NCBI GenBank assembly: GCA_963691655.1
Contig: OY829326.1
Coordinates: 70,611,235-70,675,234 of the forward strand
DNA: 64,000 nt
Direction: 5' to 3'
From: Toxonevra muliebris
Taxonomy: Eukaryota; Arthropoda; Insecta; Diptera; Pallopteridae
Shown: one piece after another, positions 1 through 11,359 of the stretch
Position numbering within the stretch: the first letter of the stretch is position 1
How the letters are laid out: each line of letters opens with the position of its first letter
Notes under the pieces: model-generated
Told to the model about the DNA's origin: nothing
Database searches by the model: none
What the model saw: only the letters and a program-made list of their open reading frames with translations
Position numbers and translations under genes: made by a program

Positions 1-412
1 AAGTATCGACATTAATGTATTCGATACCTAAAGTATCGGGTTTCGATACCTAATGTAAAAAAAAAAAAATCATAAAATGCTTAAAAAATTTGTGAATTTT
101 GAAGCATTGAGGTTGAAGAATAGAGGTAGCGATTCATAGTATGTATTTCTGAATATAAATAAGCATCATCTGATTATATGTAAATATATTCAAAAAAGTA
201 CGTCTATACAGTTTAATTTTGATTGCATTTTCATTTTTTAGTGCTAATTTTTGTACTGGAAATTGTGAAAAGTATCGAATATCAATACCAGCATCAATGT
301 ACTCAATGAGTACAAGTACTCATAGGAAAAGTAACGACTAAAAAGTATCGGGCATCGGGATAAAAGTGTCGAGTACTCCAAGTACTCCAAGTATCGAGTA
401 CCAATACCATTT
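1..412. repeat. AGTATCGA/AGTACT-rich degenerate repeat
   Basis: Variants of AGTATCG and ATCGAGTACC recur at 1-55 and 270-410, including back-to-back AGTACTCCA units near 375-390 and the near-palindrome ATGAGTACAAGTACTCAT at 305-322. The repeat is probably the edge of a mobile or satellite-like sequence that continues left of the window. Confidence 0.4.
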
Positions 413-608
413 TCCTATTTAGGACTAATTTTAACAATTCCAATACATTCTTTTAATTGGTTCTGGTTGTGAGCATTAATCAAAAGACTAATTGAAAAGT
501 TAGTCGGAAACAAACTGGTTGGTAGGTAACAGTCAGTTTGGTTTTACAATGTCGTTATGATGCTTGTTTTGAATTCAACACGAGTATAAGTTAAGAAGAG
601 CGATGCTA

Positions 609-1240
609 TTAGGGGGTCAAAAAAATCATGATTTTCAGAAATTTTTTTAGGTGGAAAGAATGATTCTAAATTTTTGTAACTTTGTCATTTATTTAAAAAT
701 GTTTTTAGCTAAAGAAAGGCATTTTTTACAAATAATTAAAACAATCGTGGCTATCACGGAGTCTTCAATGCTCAACATGAAAGTTGTGAGCTTGCGGGAA
801 ACTTGGCTGATCCTATATTGATCTGAAAATATTTAGCTTGAATAATTTAATGAAAAAAAAAACAGGTAAAAATAGAATTCAGAAAGTCGTAGAAGTTAAA
901 AAAATTAGAATTTTTTAATATTTTTGCAATAAAAATTCTTTTTTTAGGTGATTTCCCAAAACACATAGGTTCACATAGAAGGTAATAGTGCACATTAAAT
1001 GTCATAGGCAAAATTTCATTAAGACCGGTTAAAATGTTTTTAAATGGCAGTTCACTCCAGTTTTGAAAATGCGATTTCGAGAAAAATACGTTTAAAGTTC
1101 GGGTTTGTGAAAAGTAATAATAGTGACTATTATATGCTATAGCTGTCTTAAAATTTAAATATTTTTAAGATGGTTTATTAACATTTTATACAAAAAAAAT
1201 TTTCGTTTTTTCGAAAGTCCTAACTACATTGACCCCTTAA
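609..1240. mobile_element. Possible TIR element with TTAGGGGGTCA ends
   Basis: TTAGGGGGTCAAAA at 609-622 mirrors TTGACCCCTTAA at 1229-1240. The 630 bp between is AT-rich with no coding signal. The inverted repeat is short, so this is a tentative MITE call. Confidence 0.35.
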
Positions 1241-2080
1241 TGTACTACATAAGGCTCTGCTTAAATTGTACTATCACATTTATAAGTAAAAAACAGTAGC
1301 AGTAATAGCAAAATAATATATATCCACCGTATATCACAGTTCGTGCATCCTTTAAACAAGAAAATTCTCTCGTTTTGATTTAATTTATTTTTCATAAAAA
1401 TGCCAAAATCTGTTACTGACACTAACTTTTATAATGATTTTGTTAAAATAAAAAATTGATTGTAATTTATTTTCTTGCTGCCGGCCTCCGCATAGAAACT
1501 AATTGTTATAACTAATTATTTCGCAATTATAATTAATTTTAAGTGCCATCATTAAAATTCTGTATACAAAATTTACGCTCGTAATCAAATTTAAATAGTT
1601 AGCTCTTTTTTTCTGCAAGCATTTCTTATCAATTAAGGTCAAAAGTAAAACATTCTAATACATACAAATTAATGGCAATCAGTGTAATCAGTAAAAATAT
1701 TAATCCAATACTTTAGTGTTAAATATGTGACCAATTATTATATTAATTTTAGTATGTAGAAGCTTGGTGCTTCGTATTAATCCAATACTATTTTTGTAAA
1801 AAAAAAAAATTATTCTGGCTTGCGACTAGCAATTGGAATGATTTCATAGATTTTCTGTGAGCTCAATTCAAATCTGATAGCAAAATTTTTCTATCATCGG
1901 AATTTTTTGCACTTTTGGTTAAGATTAGTAATGGCTCCATACCTGCTTTTAGTCATCTGAAACCGAAAACGAATATAATTTGCGAAAATGTCTAGCAACC
2001 TTTGATTTCTGTAAAATATGAATTCCTTTAGGAAATTTTGAGGTTAAAAATTAGCTGTGTATAGCTTAAATTATGACGAA
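1241..2080. other. No gene recognised
   Basis: AT-rich sequence with no ORF of note on either strand. It is probably part of the AKR first intron or its upstream region. Confidence 0.5.
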
Positions 2081-2335
2081 TTGAAAATCGTGGTTGAATC
2101 CGGTGCAATTAAATGTGCGTTCAATTTAACAGCCAAGTACAATATATCAAAATCAACAATATGCATATTACATTTTTTTTAAGTTAAGAAAAAAAGCTTG
2201 ATAAAGCAATACTGTATGAGCAACAGCATCTTAAAGTTTGTCTGTTATTGCTCTTTCACGACAACCGTAAGTGACATTATCAATGGTTAGATGAAAAAAG
2301 CACCGGTTCATCCATTATTCCGGCGTGAGGCTATG
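2081..2335 (+). pseudogene. Pogo/Tigger-like transposase N-terminal fragment
   Basis: Frame from 2081 reads LKIVVESGAIKCAFNLTAKY then NISKSTICILHFF and a stop. This has the form of the psq/CENP-B-type helix-turn-helix that opens pogo-family transposases (K-I-V-E-x-G, AxKYNIxKSTI). After frame changes, QWLDEKSTGSSI around 2282-2320 resembles the second CENP-B-like helix region. No catalytic domain remains. It is a dead fragment, recognised by pattern only. Confidence 0.45.
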
Positions 2336-3277
2336 AGGATATGTGGACTGCCCCGAATACATACCAGCTAAACGAAATTAAGCAAAACTAGCCATAAAAC
2401 AATTAAGGAGCTTATTGCGAATCTAACATTAGTTTGCCGATTGTGAATTTTGATTTGATTGATCAGCTGTCCACTGCCAGTCGCTCGAAATTTGGTGATC
2501 GATCCGATTGTTTTGTTTTCTTTTTAATAAGCATTAAATTGTAAGTTTTTACCAAATAAATGTATTCACTTGTAATTGAAAACTTATTTTAATTTATTTA
2601 AAGTCAAAATAGTGTTATTCTCCGTCGATCAAGTTACACAATAAAAAAATTTAAATTTATTGATCCGATCTGATCGGCAAATACTCAAAAATATTGGGCA
2701 TCTAGCTGCTTGTGTTGTTTACAGCGAGTAAATAGTTGCCAACCTATTTATTTGGCTGGTGTATGCGTAATTGACCGTGTAAATTTTTTAGATTCATTCA
2801 TAATAACAGAATCGTGTGTTTGCTTGATATAAGCACACAGTAAGTCGACAGAAACAGTCTGCTGAAAATCCATTTCCATGCCATACGATTCCTCAAGTTT
2901 TCTTAAACAAAATATATATCATTCGAAAGGTCTAAAAAAAGATGCTTAAACTCGGGTTAGCAAGTTTACTTAACGAAAATTATCAAGCGATTACAAATTG
3001 TTAACAAAAAAGTAGGTGGGTTAGAAAAATATGTACCTACATATGTGTGAAATTAATCACAATTACGCAAATTGCTCGATTATATTGTTTATTAGTTTGG
3101 CAAACCATTGTTTTTTTACAGTACACTGAAAGCTAAAAAAATTAACATAAAAATGTTGGAAATTAATTAGAATAATAATAATAAAAGAACATTTTATAGC
3201 AATTACAAAACCTCACACAATAAGCAAATCACATATACAAAATATTCATAATTTTTCTGCGTATTTTCCCCACCCAG
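2336..3277. other. Upstream intronic sequence, no AKR first exon found
   Basis: I searched for a coding exon ending in an LGLGT-like motif with a phase-compatible donor and found none. GATCCGATYTGATCGG-type motifs occur near 2500 and 2660. Acceptor CCCAG at 3273-3277 opens the first visible AKR exon. Confidence 0.5.
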
Positions 3278-5593
3278 AGTCCCAAAGGTGAAGTTGCACA
3301 AGCCGTGAAGGATGCCATTGACATTGGATATCGTCACATTGACTGTGCTCATGTCTATGGAAATGAGCATGAAGTTGGTGAGGGCATTGCGGAGAAAGTC
3401 AAGGACGGTATTGTTAAACGGTATTTTATTATTGAATATTAATTATAATAAAAAATTAAATTTAAATTTATAATTTTATAAAATATTCTGTATTGCAGTG
3501 AAGATCTGTTTATTACTAGCAAACTCTGGAATACTTTTCATCGTCCAGATTTAGTGCGTGGTGCATGTGAGACTACATTGAAAAATCTCGGTCTCTCCTA
3601 TGTAGATATGTATTTGATTCATTGGCCAATGGGTTATCAAGAGGATGGTGAACTTTTCCCCGCCGATGATAATGGCAAAACATTATATTCCAATGTTGAT
3701 TATGTTGATACATGGCAAGAAATGGAGAAACTTGTTACTGATGGGCTCTGCAAATCAATTGGTGTATCAAATTTCAATAAGAATCAAGTCGAACGCATTC
3801 TTAAAATAGCTAAAATACCACCAGCAACCAATCAAGTTGAATGTCATCCATATTTGAACCAAGCCAAGCTTATGGCTTACTGTGCATCAAAAAATATTGC
3901 TGTTACTGCTTATAGTCCATTGGGTTCACCCAATCGTCCCTGGGCCAAACCTGGTGATCCAGTCTTGATGGAAGATTCGAAGGTAATTTATATTTGTGTT
4001 TTTGAATTAATTGATATTTTTGTTGAAACATTTGCATTTTTATTACAGATTATTACTATTGCGGAAAAGTACGATAAGACAGCTGCACAAATTCTTATAC
4101 GCTATCAGATTCAACGTGGCAATATTGTTATTCCGAAATCGGTTACCAAGAGACGAATTGCATCGAATTTTGACGTCCTAAATTTTGAATTGACCCCAGA
4201 GGATATTGCTAATATTGATAGCTTCGATTGTAACGGGCGTCTCGTACCTTTGGACAAGTGGGTTTATTTTTTTCTTATTTTCTATTTATTATAATAATAT
4301 TAAATTCTATTTCAATGCCAATAGCCAAGCGGATCATGAACATTACCCATTTATTGATGAATATTAATTGAGTTTAATCTATTCTTCATATTTGGTAAAA
4401 TGAAAAAACAAAAATCCTTTTCGTTGTTACGTGCTTGAAAATTAACTTGAGTTAAATTATTTGCTTTAGAATATTATTACCATGGCAAAGCAAAATATTT
4501 ACGAAAAACCTTTTAATCTGTAGTAAACTTGGCTTTTAAAATTTAAATTTTATAGTTTCTCTCTATTTTTGCTATAAAAATGAAAAAGACCTAAATAAAA
4601 TTGAAATTAAAAAAAAAATGAATGCTAACTACAGATAGAAAAGTTACAGTTAGTCGTAAATAGTTTGCCTTGATCTGATTATTACAATGCACTTACTTAG
4701 TAGCTCAAATTTATGTAATTAAAGATTTCTTGAATGTTAATTATAATAATAGAGTTGCATGTATTAATAGTTTTTTATAATTTGTCACGTTTTTAACTGA
4801 AATTCACAAAACAGTTCAAGACATACAAAATTTTTTGGGTCACGAAACATTTTTTTAAAATCGGATATCTTCAGTTCACAAGAGATATGAAAGTACCAAA
4901 AAAGTAGACCGAAGTTTTCGGCTTTATTTAATATTTTAGTTAAAAGTTTCCCTGTAATCTATAACAGCTTCTTATCAATAAAAAATATCAAAATTGGATT
5001 AAGTTAATTGGTACTAAAAAGGGGACCATGTTTAGGTGTTTTTAGAAATCATGTGGGAATAATATGAAAATTGTAAATTTTGAATATAATTTCTGAACTT
5101 ATATTTTTTTATTGCATCCTATTTTGAAAATGTTTTGTATTTGGTTTCTACTTATATAGTATAATTTCAGATTACTATGATTTCAAAATATTCACAGACG
5201 AATCACCAATTTCGGTCGAAATTTGATTTATTCAAGAGCTGGCCTGAAGATATTCGATTTAAAAAGAAAAATTAAAAAAAAAAGAAAATTTTTCAGAGCT
5301 ATTACTTTTCGGTTTTCTAACATTTGTGGCCAGTAATAGTGACCCAACATGTTTTACGTTGTGAACCTTTTTGTGACCGTCTGTGTATATAAGTTTAATT
5401 TGTGTTTAGTAAATAGATAAATTAATAGTTTTTAATTTCATTAAAAATTTGCTAGTTACTGTTTGTGTTAACAATGCTATTATTATTATTTAAATGCTAA
5501 TATATAACATACATATTTACATACCAATTTCATTCTTTCATTTACAGAGTACGTGACCACCCACATCATCCATATGCAAATGATGCCTTTTAA
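3278..5593 (+). CDS. Aldo-keto reductase, 5'-partial, with two alternative last exons
   Basis: NADPH-dependent aldo-keto reductase of the cytosolic aldose/aldehyde-reductase type, which reduces carbonyl substrates. Exons are 3278-3420, 3499-3982 and 4049-4257, then either 4325-4367 or 5548-5593. Junctions are GT-AG and phases agree (143, 484 and 209 nt). The full tetrad is visible: Asp and Tyr in [14 protein letters not shown], Lys in FITSKLWN, His in YLIHWP. Also present are [24 protein letters not shown] and the cofactor-binding [13 protein letters not shown]. The window supplies 292 or 293 residues, about 25 short of the usual 315-320. The missing part is the N-terminal strand with the LGLGT motif. 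I found no exon for it between 1 and 3277, so it is probably upstream of the window. The protein resembles the Drosophila CG10638/CG6083 group from memory; orthology is not established. Reading through the 4258 donor gives a stop after a hydrophobic tail. Confidence 0.93.
4325..4367 (+). CDS. AKR alternative terminal exon A
   Basis: Follows acceptor AG at 4323-4324 after a 67-nt intron with its donor at 4258. The codon split after GACAA is completed with C, giving the tail [16 protein letters not shown] and stop TAA at 4365-4367. The H-x-Y-P-F pattern matches how insect AKRs usually end. A canonical AATAAA lies at 4594-4599, about 230 nt downstream, so this exon can close a transcript by itself. 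In this family the C-terminal loop shapes the substrate pocket. Confidence 0.8.
4594..4599 (+). promoter_or_regulatory. Poly(A) signal for AKR exon A
   Basis: AATAAA about 230 nt after the exon A stop codon, followed within 20 nt by an A-rich run. It supports exon A as a genuine 3' end. Confidence 0.5.
4803..5390. mobile_element. Small TIR element in the last AKR intron
   Basis: The left end (CACAAAACAGTTCAAGACAT, then GGGTCACGAAAC) and the reverse complement of the right end (CACAAAAAGGTTCACAAC, then GGGTCACTATTAC) are imperfect inverted repeats of about 45 bp. The roughly 500 bp between them has no ORF. It looks like a non-autonomous DNA transposon that landed between the two candidate terminal exons. 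Exact ends and target duplication are not clear. Confidence 0.5.
5548..5593 (+). CDS. AKR alternative terminal exon B
   Basis: Preceded by a good acceptor (TTTACAG, AG at 5546-5547) and in the same phase as exon A. The split codon becomes AAA and the tail reads [17 protein letters not shown], then TAA at 5591-5593. The H-x-x-H-P-Y pattern again fits an AKR C terminus. An AATAAA is at 5671-5676, under 100 nt after the stop. Joining it to the 4258 donor requires a 1,290-nt intron that contains exon A and a TIR element. Confidence 0.72.
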
Positions 5594-5670
5594 AATTACC
5601 CGAAGATATTTTTGCAAGCTTAAAACATTCTAAAAAACTAAATGAAGAAATAATGTAGTATAAATATGAT

Positions 5671-5676
5671 AATAAA
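5671..5676 (+). promoter_or_regulatory. Poly(A) signal for AKR exon B
   Basis: AATAAA followed by a GT-rich stretch, 78 nt after the exon B stop. A second AATAAA lies about 30 nt further on. Confidence 0.55.
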
Positions 5677-7110
5677 GTTGTTTTGAGTATTTAACCATAA
5701 CAAATAAAAATTGCTTTTTAAAAATATGCAAAATTTAGATATTTTTCTTTGAACTACAATCTTTAGTTTTTGTATAATTGCATTTGCCAATGGAAGGTAT
5801 GAATAGAGCCAAAGTAATTAGAATATTAAATTGCTAACGGCTTCAATCATAATAAATGCAAAGAGAGTAATATGCACTTGTATTTTTGCTGATGAATCTC
5901 ATGGAGGGCGCTGGAATTAGGGCCAAAAAAGTTGGTGTTCAAATTCGATGCGAGTCACATATATCGAACATATATCTTGTGGTATGCCTGAGATACACTT
6001 TTGAACGAGTGTGGTGAAAAACGTTCTTGCAAATATCGTCATTAATATGCCTTGAGGGACCGATAGCATTATGTGGATGCTATATAGAATTCAATGCCAA
6101 AATTTGTATTATAAATGCGAATGCTAAAGTATTCATGTCATTACGACACCATGAAAAATAATGTTATATAGCATTCACGTTCGCGAACGTGTTAAGAAGG
6201 TAGTACCGTTTAGAAATTTCGAAAATTCGATTTTTTTTTTTTAATTTCGAACGATTTATATTTCAGGATTGTGCTGTACCAATTATTATCGAATGTATAG
6301 CCTTCTAAAAGCAGAGCAGTCTGGTGGTTTTTGGAGGTACTTTAAACTTTAAACGATTTGCACCTTTGGCAAATGGTGGGCACGAAAGTTCACTCAGATA
6401 TTCAGACCTTTCATTTTCATTGGATTACATTGATCCAGAATGCGTCACTTTTACAGTTTGAGAATATTGATTTTGATTTTTTGTTTTAGATTATTCAGCC
6501 GTTGAAGAACTTTTTGACGGGAGCACCAAATTCAACGCTACGAACCCCAGAAAAAATAAAATATATTAGAAGTATTTATTATTTATTTTTTTATTTTCTG
6601 ATTAGATAGTTAACAGAAAATAAAAATTGTTCACATCTTTTCTACGTACAAAAAAAAAAAAATCGATTTTTCGGGACTTCTACCCCCTTACAAAGAGAAG
6701 AGTTCAACACGCGTTCTGCATGTTATCTCACAAAGGAGATCCCTGCCACATTTATAGTGAACGTTCACCGATACTTCCCCTTATTTTTTCCTCCCATTCA
6801 CCTGTTTTCCTTTCTCATTCACACAATGTTTTGCACTCGTAAGTATATTTTTATTTCTTAAATACACGGTCAATAATAGGATATCTCTTATGTGGGTCAA
6901 AAGACACCGTAGTGCTATGCAAAATGAGATTACATTTGCCTTGGCTAAGCAATGATCAAACATCGAGTCATATGGTCTCAGTCCCAAGGCAAAATTATAT
7001 ATTCTATATAGTTAGTTATAAGCGTTTGTGGTTTATGTAGAAATGAAAAATTTCCCTGCATGGCGGTCCAATGATAACTTATGAACATTTAATTTGCAAA
7101 ATACAACTAA
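5677..7110. other. Convergent intergenic region AKR-P450
   Basis: No gene recognised. It holds a perfect 16-bp palindrome (CACGTTCGCGAACGTG) at 6176-6191 and A/T runs near 6229 and 6650. ORFs near 6627-6987 lack family features. Confidence 0.5.
6176..6191. repeat. Perfect 16-bp palindrome
   Basis: CACGTTCGCGAACGTG is its own reverse complement and sits in AT-rich flanks. It could be a protein-binding site or chance; it shows no obvious link to a neighbouring gene. Confidence 0.6.
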
Positions 7111-8693
7111 TTATATACATAATGAATTGACACACTCGACTTTTAAAAAGATTCCTCCTTTTGCATTCATATTAAATGATTCGCTATTCAGCTCTAGTGG
7201 AATTTTTGTTTTCGAGCAAATGAAAAATTTATAGTTCTTCAACAGAAATGTTAAACCTAAACGCATTTGCAGCTGGCCGAAGCGCATACCAACGCAATTG
7301 CGCGGGCCATCACCGAAAGGTAACCAAGTAGTACATTTACGTTGCTTTATGTTTTCTGGTGCAAAACGTTCAGGATCAAAAATTTCTGGACTCGGATAGA
7401 TATCAGCATCGTGTTGTATACCAAAAACCGGTATAATTATAGGCATGCCTTTGCGTATAACAAATTTGGGATTACCAGGCACAACATAATCATTAAGAGC
7501 TTCACGATTTAAATGCGGAATAATGGGATATTTACGCAAAGTCTCTATAAAAAAAGAAATTGTTTAGTTTGATATAATTAAACAAAACTTCTTGAAAAAT
7601 ACCATTTATTACTTGATCCAAGTACTGCATCCCTTGCACACACTCATAAACTAAATATATTATTATTTTTCTCGAAAGTTTTACAGATTTCTTGACGTAG
7701 TCTTTGTTGTATTTCCTCATGCTGTGCCAGTTCATACAATGCAAAACCCATGGCTGCTGCTGAAGTTTCAAAACCAGGTATAAAAAATGCAAATACTTGT
7801 GCTGCTATCTGCTCAATTGTTAAACCTTTTGACTCGGATTTTTCTTTATCATTTTTCAATTTTAACAAAATATTTAGTAAATCATTGCGTTCGATTTTAT
7901 TTTCTATACGATAAGTGACAATCTCACGTACAGTGCGCATGAAAAAGTCATGTACATCATTCAAAATTATACGCATATGTAATTTTCGTGCTAATTTCGG
8001 GAATCCTTCGATCAAGCTGGTAACCAGCGGTCCATGACGCGGTACTGCCAATGAACGCCTACCCATTAAACGAAACTCTGCATTGGGATTTTGTAAACTA
8101 TTACAATTGATGCCAAATGCGCATTCACCAATAATATCTGTTGAGAATCTTGCTAGCAATTCTTTCATCTCAAAAATATGTTCCTGCTGCGACAGCAACA
8201 ACTCGTCAAAAATATGTACAAATTGCTCGGCTATTTTAACAATTGAGGGAAACATAAACTTAATTTTTCCTGAAGTGAATGTTGGTGATAATTTATTTCT
8301 CAATGTGCGCCAATTTCTCTTATCCAGCAGAAATAAATTTGCAGTGAGTGGATCAGCTTTTTCATTGAAATAAGTTCCACGATCGGTAAAATTGGAGAAA
8401 TCTTTAATTAAAACATTCTTTATAAGTGCAGTATCGAGTAATAATACGCCGGGACGATGGAAGAAATAGATTCCACAAAATGGTCCAGTGCCCTTAAATT
8501 TGTGATATATACTTGCACTGATCTCGCCAAAGCTGCGCGTCTTTAAGACACCTTTGAAGTTACCAAATAATATGCTAGGTTCTTCATGTAGAACATCTTG
8601 AGCTTTCCAGTAGTTTAACCGACGGCGCAGCGAACATATTGCCAATGTTATTAAAGTGGTAATAGTATAGAGTAGAAATACAATCACTTCCAT
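7111..8693 (-). pseudogene. CYP6-family cytochrome P450 with one frameshift
   Basis: Microsomal class II monooxygenase of the insect CYP6 family, typically acting on xenobiotics. Start is ATG at 8691-8693, exon 1 is 8693-7603, a 58-nt intron is 7602-7545 at the conserved CYP6 position (inside the VINE|TLRKYP Glu codon), and exon 2 is 7544-7111. Seen in order: hydrophobic N-terminal anchor (about residues 3-20), helix-C WRTLR (128-132), I-helix PGFETS (306-311), K-helix ETLR, PERF, and heme loop FGDGPRNCVG with the Cys ligand. Length would be about 508 residues, normal for CYP6. The frame breaks once, between 7648 and 7670 in an A/T run. The first frame hits TGA at 7644-7646, while VYECVQGMQYLDQVIN continues in another frame. 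A 1-nt gain or 2-nt loss explains it. It is either a recent pseudogene or a sequence error. Confidence 0.9.
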
Positions 8694-8819
8694 GATTGAA
8701 ATACAGTTTCATATGGGTCCTTATTCTACTTTAGTTTTACTTTTTTAGAATGTTAATTCGATTCTGACTTTCAAATACACTTTTTGTAAACAACTAAATT
8801 TCTTAAATCTAAAGCCAAG

Positions 8820-8828
8820 CTTTTTATA
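8820..8828 (-). promoter_or_regulatory. Candidate TATA box of the P450 gene
   Basis: TATAAAAAG on the - strand, about 130 nt upstream of the start codon. Transcription starting roughly 30 nt downstream would leave a 5' UTR near 100 nt, typical for insect P450 genes. In an AT-rich genome a chance match is possible. Confidence 0.4.
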
Positions 8829-9898
8829 GATCGAATAAATCTTCTTATCTGGTCATAACCCATTTTTTTTTTTTTGGAGCGGGTTCGCGTGCCGAGTGCA
8901 TTCTTATAGCGATTAGCATAAAAAGTACTTAAATACTTAATAATTACTATAAAATGATAAGAAATTTAGAAACATTTCTGGCCAGCAAACAAAACAGATT
9001 TTCTGTGCTTAGTTTACAAGTGGAAATTTATTTTAAATTTAATATTAAAATAGATACTTGAAGCTGAAACAGAAAACTGTGCTGTGACTTGTACTCTAAT
9101 TATAAGCTTAGCTTATTGTACTGAGAACACTTTAAATACAAATAAATAAATAAGAAGATAGGATCAAAAGCCTTCTTCTTTCATAACGAGTCTAACGTCT
9201 AAGCCCACACTACATATGTTTGCTTGTCCAAAGAATGGGCACTTAAGAATAAAGGCTATGCATGTTGTACTTTGAAACTAGGTTTTGAATATCTCTTGAG
9301 CGATTTCTTAACAAAATAAGAAACTGATAAAATAAAGAAACTAGTTCTCCAAAGGATCACAGTAGAAATTGTAATAATTTACAAATATTATTGAAAGTTT
9401 TACAAAGACTTCCAATTAAAGAGCCCAGTAAGTCAACAGCCCAAGTAGTTATTTATGTCAACTAACTAGGTGAACACTTAATTGATTGCTAAAACGAATA
9501 TACCAATTTATAGGATTATAATTTACATTTTTGTGATTTTTATCTCCATTTATATTTCTCTTCCTTTGATATGTTATTTTTTTATTTTCTTCCCTTTTTC
9601 CTTTTTTTCTGAACTACTTTTCTCCCTTTTTCTTCAGTTTTTAATTTTTCTTTGGTTCCATTTCGTTATTTTTAGTTATGCAAACCTCTTTCTTTTAAGT
9701 TTAATATTATTTGGCAGTTTTTACACATCCAACTGCATCTTTAATGCATACATCACCAATGAACAGGTATTTAAACTAAAGGGAAAAATTAAAGATGACT
9801 CTAACTGAGTTTAAAAACATTTAAAACTTTTATGAAAATTAAGTTTGAAACTAAAAAATTAAAATGAAAGTGATATAAATAATAACTCAACAATATCG
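8829..9898. other. Upstream of P450, no gene recognised
   Basis: AT-rich sequence. A T-rich open frame at 9482-9808 gives a low-complexity Phe/Ile/Leu string and is not credible as a protein. Confidence 0.5.
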
Positions 9899-10246
9899 AA
9901 CGGATATGAGAATACTATCAGCGAGCCATTCATCACTAACGCAGGAGTCAAACAAGGATGCCCACTTTCACCCCTTCCCTTTGCTATATTGCTTGAAAAA
10001 GTTATGACAACCGTATGCTCTCAAAGGAGGGACATAACATGGAGTCCCACATATCAACTCGAGGATTTGGATTTTGCAGACGATATATATCTGTTCTCGC
10101 ACAAGCTCAGCGACATGCAAGCGAATACTGATCATCTAATCAGAGCATCACGCAACGAGGGCCTAGAGATAAACATTAAGAAGACCAAGGCCATGCGAAT
10201 TAACAACATCAACGATCAAAAAACATGTGGAGACGTTCAATACTTC
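9899..10246 (+). pseudogene. LINE reverse transcriptase fragment
   Basis: Open frame of about 116 codons from a non-LTR retrotransposon polymerase. It contains GVKQGCPLSPLPFAILLEKV (RT block 4), then LEDLDFADDIYLFS with the catalytic FADD box, then GLEINIKKTKAM (RT blocks 6-7), ending at VQYF with a stop. A full RT domain is about 250 residues and a full ORF about 1,000, so this is an internal remnant. GC content is above its surroundings, as expected for inserted coding sequence. I cannot assign the clade. Confidence 0.85.
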
Positions 10247-10249
10247 TAG

Positions 10250-11359
10250 AATTAAAAAATAAAACACAACATGGTGACGCCTCAGACGCAAAAATGTAGT
10301 ACTTGTCTAATTTCCAAAAAGAATGAAATGGTGGGTGCAAGGCCGATTTTCCTACCCTCGTGAACGCACTCGATTTTCATGCATCTTTCAAATCGCATAT
10401 CCTAAAAATCCTTTCTCAACAAAAATAATGTTTGGTAATATTTTAAGCAATGCTTATAGGCTGCATTAGTCGATTAGGTTTTTGAAGCAAATAAAAGATT
10501 TTTATTTCATCTGTTACCAGAAGTTTCGCTTAACTTTTAAGCTTCTTCAGAGGTATCTGCTTTATTTAAAATAATATAAAAAATAATGTTTGTTTTGTGG
10601 CAGCGTCTCAACGCTGCGTGAACATTAAGATTTTCGGACCTCACTTTCGCCCAAATCACAATCAACCGCACCCTTACAGTGTCAAGCAGCAAAAGTGTTC
10701 CATTCGATGTATGAAAACCCGAAATCTTCATCAAAATTACACAAATTCGAAATTCTAAACTTGCCTTGGTGATAATGCAGTGTGATTTTTTGTCCTCTCC
10801 GTTACGCTGTTTTTACCACTTACGTTGATTATAAAATTCGGAAGAACTTACACAACGACAATGGCATTAAGTTAGCTTTGTACTCAAAACAATGTGACTG
10901 AGAAAATTCGCGAATGCCATCTATAACAAAATTTCTTATTTTTTGGTAGCGGAGAGGACACTGAACTTACAATTATTTAAATCCTTATTGCAAGTATTTA
11001 CAATTTGCTTTTCAAGAAAACAACATCGGCGAAAAAACGAACATGGCAAACACTATTAAAACATAATCTCACTTCATCTGTTACTATTTTCACGAACTAC
11101 GCTTGTCAAAACACTGAAAAATGCTCTTCTACGAAACATTTCTTAAAGAGTTATTTTGGTTGCTCGTAAAAGTTACGGAAACTAATAGATTTATTTGTCA
11201 CAGGTTTTTTCGTAAACTTGAATGGATACTCTTCAAAATTATGTCATACATTTTTCTTTTTTTTAAAGTTCGTAGCAGACTTATCTGGTTTCGATTTTTT
11301 TTGAAAAGGCCGTATATAAAAAAAGTCTTAATAACAACCCTGCAGGGCAGTCGGCTAAA
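10250..11359. other. No gene recognised
   Basis: Moderately GC sequence at 10540-10900 could be transposon-derived (it follows the LINE fragment), but it shows no recognisable domain. Short ORFs at 10537-10734 (-) and 11121-11366 (+) have no family features. Confidence 0.4.

Noticed and set aside
7532..7792. Separate 86-codon gene on the - strand
   Set aside because: It is the second reading frame of the frameshifted P450 plus its intron, not an independent gene.
9482..9808. 108-codon open frame rich in Phe, Ile and Leu
   Set aside because: Low-complexity translation of T-rich DNA with no family feature.
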